Assembly (NCBI GenBank): GCA_964649265.1
Contig: CAZYPB010000020.1
Span: 1-16,026, forward strand
Direction of reading: 5' to 3'
Source: CAZYPB01 sp964649265
GTDB lineage: Archaea; Micrarchaeota; Micrarchaeia; Burarchaeales; JAKAKT01
Length of the DNA stretch: 16,026 bases
Positions 12,270 through 16,026 of this stretch are shown here, piece by piece; position 1 is the first letter of the stretch; each line of letters starts with the position of its first letter. The position numbers and the translations under genes were made by a program. The notes under the pieces are model-generated. The model did no database searches, was not told the origin of the DNA, and saw only the letters and a program-made list of their open reading frames with translations.

Positions 12270-14957
12270 ATGGCAAATGAAGCAATATTCGGCCCCATAT
12301 CACTGCCTCTCTCAATAGCTATTTCAGTGTTCAGAACTCTAGTAAGTTCGTTCGGATTGGCTTTTGGAATAGCCTTTGTTCCCATAATTCTCATGCTCAT
12401 ATATGATTCACTCAAAGTCTTTTTCATGCTCATGAAGGCCCTGTTTTCAAAGAAGCCCGAAGGAACCAGTATTTTAGATAGTATTATGTACGATATCGGA
12501 CACGGGCATGAGAGCAAGGGTGAGATAGCCTTTGGCTTCCTATTGATTGTTGTTGGGATAGGTCTTGCCTATTTCTCCCCTGAACTTGTAGACAGTTCAG
12601 ACATTCAGGAGAAACTGCTCTTAAACCCCCTGAAGAGCATCGGCGGTGCGATAATGGGTGTCGGTTTTGTTATCGTGTATGTAGGGATAAAAGAGCTTCT
12701 TAAGACGACTATTTTCGGAAGTACATATCAAGAAGACCCGGAGCTCAAGAAGATGAAAACAGATATGATGACTGCATTCAAGCAGGGGAAGACACTGGAT
12801 GCAATAAATCTTTTCGAAATGGATCTTAAATCACTGAACGAGCAATTCAAAGAAGCAAATGCAATAAAATACGGATTTGAAAAAGAGGAGAAACAGATAA
12901 ACCAGCTCATTAAGATCTTCAAAAACGCGGAGAAATACTGCTCTGAAGGAGAGATAAAGAAAGCGGATGGTGAGGTTAATTCTGCAAAGAGGCAATACGA
13001 TGTTCTGAGACCGAAGATCACACAGAAACTAAGGCATTACAAAAATGTGAAGTCCGTAATTGCTGAACTTAAGAAAATGTCCTCAAATATTGAGGAACTG
13101 ATAAAGGATTCAGAGAGGAGCAAACTCGATTCTAAAATAGAGGATGACTGCTATAAGAGGCTGGATATGAACAGGGTGCTTCTTTCTTCTCAGAGCTTCT
13201 GGAGAAGTGACAACTTCAGAGAGGCAAGAGGAGAGCTTGAGACTCTTAGAAAGGATTACGCCAAGATACAGAACAGTCTAAAAGAGAAGCTTGGGACTCA
13301 CAATGAGATGCTTTCAAGAAAGTTCCCATGTTTGAAATGCGGAAAGAACATGAATATGACACATGAGGCATGCCCTTCATGTGGAACCAAGCCAGCTGAA
13401 ACCATTCTTGGGATAATGAGGGACCTTATAACAGAACTTGAGGAAACCGCAACCAAGATGGATGGCGCTAAGTGGCTTATAGATTTTGAAGGGGAAAACA
13501 GTGGATTTGAAGAGATACAGGTTGCATTAGATAATATAACAAAACAGGTTGAGAAAAGAGAATATGATAAGTCCACAAGCCTTCTGATGTCAACAAAGGC
13601 ATCACATGAGGCTCTTGTATCTGAAGTAAAGGAGAAACTTTCCATATATGATAAGATATATGCAAAGATATCAGAATTGAAAACGCATTCAGTTGACATC
13701 GATACACTTATACAAAAGAACAAGGCTAATGGCGTGGATGTGGGCGAAGAGGAGAAACAATATGCGGCGATAAGTGAAAAGACATCCAATGATGCCATAG
13801 AAGCCGTTTGTAAGAGCGGCGCATTCTCAGATGCTAACTCAAGGCTTGAGAAAGCAATAGGTGAATACGATTCAATTAAAACGGGGCTAACAAAGAAAAT
13901 GGATAAGTACGAAAAACTATCAGGAACTCTTACTAAACTCGAAAAACTATACTCGGATACACAAGCGCTACTTGAGGATGCTAAGACAAAGAAGGTAGAT
14001 GTATCCATTGAAGAGAGAAACCTGCGCGCAATAAATGTAAACAGACTGAAAGAAAACTCAAAGAATATCACAAAGGAAACAGAAGAGGAGATAAAGAAAC
14101 GTCTCTCTGATGTGGAGAAAACAAAGGAATCACTTAACAAGAAAGTTGAGATGTACAACAGATTGAAAAACATGGGATCGATACTTGAGGAACGTGCTAA
14201 CGAAGTAAGAGGATTGATAAGCAAAGGAGTCGCACTTAAGCTAGATGTAAAGGAAGAGCATGAGAAGTTCTATGGGATTAAACTGGACAGCATAAGAGAT
14301 ATGCTCAAATCGTGTGAAGACATAGTCTCACTTAAGAAAGAGCTAGATAATGCATTGGATACGACCCAGTGGTGTATTGCGAGTTTGAGTGACAAACTAT
14401 CAAGTGTTGATGACGCACCAAGGTGGGCTGAGGCAGTAGAATCTGCAATGGGGGACAAGGATATGATAGAAATAAGCTCACTTAGGTCAGTACCTGAAGA
14501 GTGGAGAACATGGGCTGCTGAAAGATACATGGATTCCCATTCCAACTATGCATTTGTAATACACAAAGACCTGCTAATAAAAACTATGCCAATAGGGAAG
14601 AAGAGAGAGTATGATGAAGTACTTAAGGCGCTTATCAGTTCTGGGAAGATACTTGGATGCGGAGTATTCGATGATAGGGGCATTGTTGTAACATCTGAGT
14701 TCCCCAACCTAAAAAGTGTTGGACAGCTGGGAGAACCATTTGGGGGAATTATTGGGAACGCAAGAGAACTCTCGAAGTGGTCAGGAATTGGAGGAGTTAA
14801 AAAGATTGTAATAAGTGCAGATGAGTTCAAGATTGTTGTTAATGAGATTGGAAAGGGACTCTTTCTGTTATCCTCAGTTAAACCAAAAGAGAACATAGGG
14901 TTCATTTCAATTATAACATCAAAAGGTCTGAAAGGACTTAAAGAACTCAATGAATAG
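12270..14957 (+). CDS. membrane-anchored coiled-coil protein with zinc ribbon and Roadblock/LC7-like domain
   Basis: 895 residues, not a family I can name. In order: hydrophobic segments at about 12-57, 86-103 and 123-148; a long charged helical region at 155-700; a zinc ribbon C354-x2-C357/C368-x2-C371 (PCLKCGKN, ACPSCGTK) interrupting it; and a C-terminal domain at about 778-893. Its pattern GCGVFDDRGIVVTSEFP, a helix, then GGVKKIVISADEFKIVVNEIG and GLFLL resembles Roadblock/LC7 proteins, which serve small GTPases and motility switches. The helical region contains related units marked by LI/LL, about ten residues, V/LDV-x-x-E-E/H and a closing I at 478-501, 567-588 and 649-670, with a weaker one near 277. 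The start is ATG 12270, with no ribosome binding site, probably leaderless. GAPDH follows after 11 nt. Confidence 0.8.
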   Translation: MANEAIFGPISLPLSIAISVFRTLVSSFGLAFGIAFVPIILMLIYDSLKVFFMLMKALFSKKPEGTSILDSIMYDIGHGHESKGEIAFGFLLIVVGIGLAYFSPELVDSSDIQEKLLLNPLKSIGGAIMGVGFVIVYVGIKELLKTTIFGSTYQEDPELKKMKTDMMTAFKQGKTLDAINLFEMDLKSLNEQFKEANAIKYGFEKEEKQINQLIKIFKNAEKYCSEGEIKKADGEVNSAKRQYDVLRPKITQKLRHYKNVKSVIAELKKMSSNIEELIKDSERSKLDSKIEDDCYKRLDMNRVLLSSQSFWRSDNFREARGELETLRKDYAKIQNSLKEKLGTHNEMLSRKFPCLKCGKNMNMTHEACPSCGTKPAETILGIMRDLITELEETATKMDGAKWLIDFEGENSGFEEIQVALDNITKQVEKREYDKSTSLLMSTKASHEALVSEVKEKLSIYDKIYAKISELKTHSVDIDTLIQKNKANGVDVGEEEKQYAAISEKTSNDAIEAVCKSGAFSDANSRLEKAIGEYDSIKTGLTKKMDKYEKLSGTLTKLEKLYSDTQALLEDAKTKKVDVSIEERNLRAINVNRLKENSKNITKETEEEIKKRLSDVEKTKESLNKKVEMYNRLKNMGSILEERANEVRGLISKGVALKLDVKEEHEKFYGIKLDSIRDMLKSCEDIVSLKKELDNALDTTQWCIASLSDKLSSVDDAPRWAEAVESAMGDKDMIEISSLRSVPEEWRTWAAERYMDSHSNYAFVIHKDLLIKTMPIGKKREYDEVLKALISSGKILGCGVFDDRGIVVTSEFPNLKSVGQLGEPFGGIIGNARELSKWSGIGGVKKIVISADEFKIVVNEIGKGLFLLSSVKPKENIGFISIITSKGLKGLKELNE

Positions 14958-14968
14958 GGGTGAGAGAG

Positions 14969-15979
14969 ATGAAGGTTGGGATAAATGGTTTTGGTAGAAT
15001 AGGAAGACTTGTGTTCAGGGCTGCTTTGGAGCGCGGCCTTGGGGATAAATTCGATGTCGTTGCTGTTAATGATCTTACGGATGCAAACGCATTGGCGCAC
15101 CTTGTTAAGTATGATTCAGTACATGGAATACTTAAGGAGGAAGTTAAAGCTAAAGGGAACTCCATAGATGTTGGAGGTCATTCGATACAGGTTGTCTCTG
15201 AGAAAGATCCTGCTGCCCTTCCTTGGAAAGATCTCGGAGTAGATGTGGTTGTTGAATCTACTGGGAGATTTAGGGACAGGGAAGGCGCTTCCAAACATCT
15301 AACTGCTGGTGCAAGAAAAGTGATAATCTCTGCTCCTGCAAAAGAACCGGATGTGACAATTGTTCTTGGAGTAAATGACAGTGAATACGATCCTGAGAAA
15401 CACAATATAATATCGAATGCATCATGCACTACTAACTGCCTTGCACCAATGGTAAAAGTACTGAATGACAATTTCGGTCTTGAGAAGGGATATATGAACA
15501 CAATACACGCATATACTAATGACCAGAGGATACTTGATTTCCCGCACAAAGACCTAAGGAGAGCAAGGGCAGCTGCAGTTTCAATGATTCCGACAACGAC
15601 TGGAGCTGCAAAGGCAATTGGAGAGGTTATTCCTGAGATGAAGGGAAGGCTGGATGGTATGTCAACAAGGGTTCCAATACCTGACGGATCAATAACAGAC
15701 CTTACTGCACTGCTTAAGAAAGAGACAAGCAAAGAGGAGATAAATGGGGCATTTAAGAAAGCTGCAGACGGTGGTCTGAAAGGCATATTGCAGTATATGG
15801 AAGACCCGATTGTATCGCATGATGTAGTTGGAAATCCTCACTCCTCGATATTTGATTCTGGCCTTACCTATGTACTGGGAAATAAGAACAACATGGTCAA
15901 GACATTGTCTTGGTACGATAATGAGTGGGGATACTCTAACAGGACAGTTGACCTTTCAATCAAAGTTGGAAAGGCCTAG
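14969..15979 (+). CDS. gap: phosphorylating glyceraldehyde-3-phosphate dehydrogenase, bacterial/eukaryotic (class I) type
   Basis: Converts glyceraldehyde-3-phosphate, phosphate and NAD(P)+ to 1,3-bisphosphoglycerate. 336 residues. The Rossmann motif is INGFGRIGR (5-13), with D35 in VAVND at the adenosine-ribose position. Catalytic C153 is in SNASCTTNCLAP and H180 in NTIHAYT. The phosphate-site segment is IPTTTGAAKA, and the C-terminal WYDNEWGYSNR is present. At the S-loop position that helps to set cofactor choice, bacterial NAD enzymes have LP; here it is F191-P192. With D35 this favours NAD, which is inference. Most archaea carry a distant class II GAPDH, so this class I enzyme suggests old transfer from bacteria. 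The start is ATG 14969 with GGGGTGA at 14957-14963. An in-frame GTG at 14960 lies inside that site. Confidence 0.96.
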   Translation: MKVGINGFGRIGRLVFRAALERGLGDKFDVVAVNDLTDANALAHLVKYDSVHGILKEEVKAKGNSIDVGGHSIQVVSEKDPAALPWKDLGVDVVVESTGRFRDREGASKHLTAGARKVIISAPAKEPDVTIVLGVNDSEYDPEKHNIISNASCTTNCLAPMVKVLNDNFGLEKGYMNTIHAYTNDQRILDFPHKDLRRARAAAVSMIPTTTGAAKAIGEVIPEMKGRLDGMSTRVPIPDGSITDLTALLKKETSKEEINGAFKKAADGGLKGILQYMEDPIVSHDVVGNPHSSIFDSGLTYVLGNKNNMVKTLSWYDNEWGYSNRTVDLSIKVGKA

Positions 15980-15990
15980 AGTTCCTTTAA

Positions 15991-16026
15991 ATGAGCAAGT
16001 ATTTTGCGCTATTCAAAAGGTTTACT
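15991..16026 (+). CDS. possible start of a further gene, cut by the window end
   Basis: ATG followed by 11 open codons reading MSKYFALFKRFT, 11 nt after the GAPDH stop. The pattern of Tyr/Phe, Leu and Lys/Arg recalls the N-termini of ABC-2-type permease subunits, but twelve residues cannot prove this and no ribosome binding site is clear. Confidence 0.3.
   Translation, partial: MSKYFALFKRFT

Noticed and set aside
13298..14224. 308-codon open frame opposite the large coiled-coil gene
   Set aside because: Ser- and Phe-rich antisense translation of a Lys/Glu-rich coding strand; the plus-strand frame has domains and continuous coding.
15178..15786. 202-codon open frame opposite the GAPDH gene
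   Set aside because: Antisense of a highly conserved enzyme; no promoter or ribosome site.

Overview
The window is archaeal chromosomal DNA. The evidence is an archaeal SRP (7S) RNA, a BHB-type intron-bearing tRNA gene, FtsZ, aMBF1, FEN1, an archaeal-type Trm1, a KaiC-like ATPase, and TATA boxes about 26 nt upstream of short-leader or leaderless starts. Two 10-N gaps (2333-2342 and 5375-5384) mark it as a scaffold, probably from a metagenome or single cell. The lineage cannot be fixed from this window. FtsZ makes Thermoproteales unlikely, and the bacterial-type GAPDH points to an uncultivated euryarchaeal or DPANN-like group. No mobile element, CRISPR array or viral gene was seen.

Layout. 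1-1584 (+): Trm1 followed by a small Cys-rich putative lipoprotein. 1585-3919 (-): a solitary TrpB2 broken only by an assembly gap, a two-ACT-domain protein, and a small membrane methyltransferase. 3975-4490 (-): an RNA operon of SRP RNA, a 6-nt spacer and tRNA-Ser(GCU). This tRNA gene carries two introns, one in the anticodon loop and one in the T loop. 4566-5234 (-): a polytopic membrane protein. 5371-7651 (+): a KaiC-like ATPase, a V4R-domain protein, then FtsZ from its own promoter. 7648-8261 (-): a DUF2178-like membrane protein overlapping a small XRE repressor, with three 21-bp-spaced operator-like repeats upstream. 8368-9780 (-): an intramembrane site-2 protease with a PDZ-like domain. 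9850-10638 (-): an orphan helical protein. 10724-12206 (-): an aMBF1-FEN1 operon. 12270-15979 (+): an 895-residue membrane-anchored coiled-coil protein with a zinc ribbon and a C-terminal Roadblock/LC7-like domain, followed by GAPDH. The last 36 bases may begin another gene.

How it fits together. Much of the window is household information processing: tRNA modification, SRP RNA, transcription co-activation, flap removal and division. Trm1 dimethylates G26, and the tRNA-Ser here has a G at position 26. SRP RNA and tRNA-Ser probably come from one transcript, so 5' processing of the tRNA would also release the SRP RNA 3' end. The least familiar items are the T-loop intron, the coiled-coil/zinc-ribbon/Roadblock protein that appears to share one TATA element with the aMBF1-FEN1 operon, and the triple operator of the DUF2178-XRE pair.
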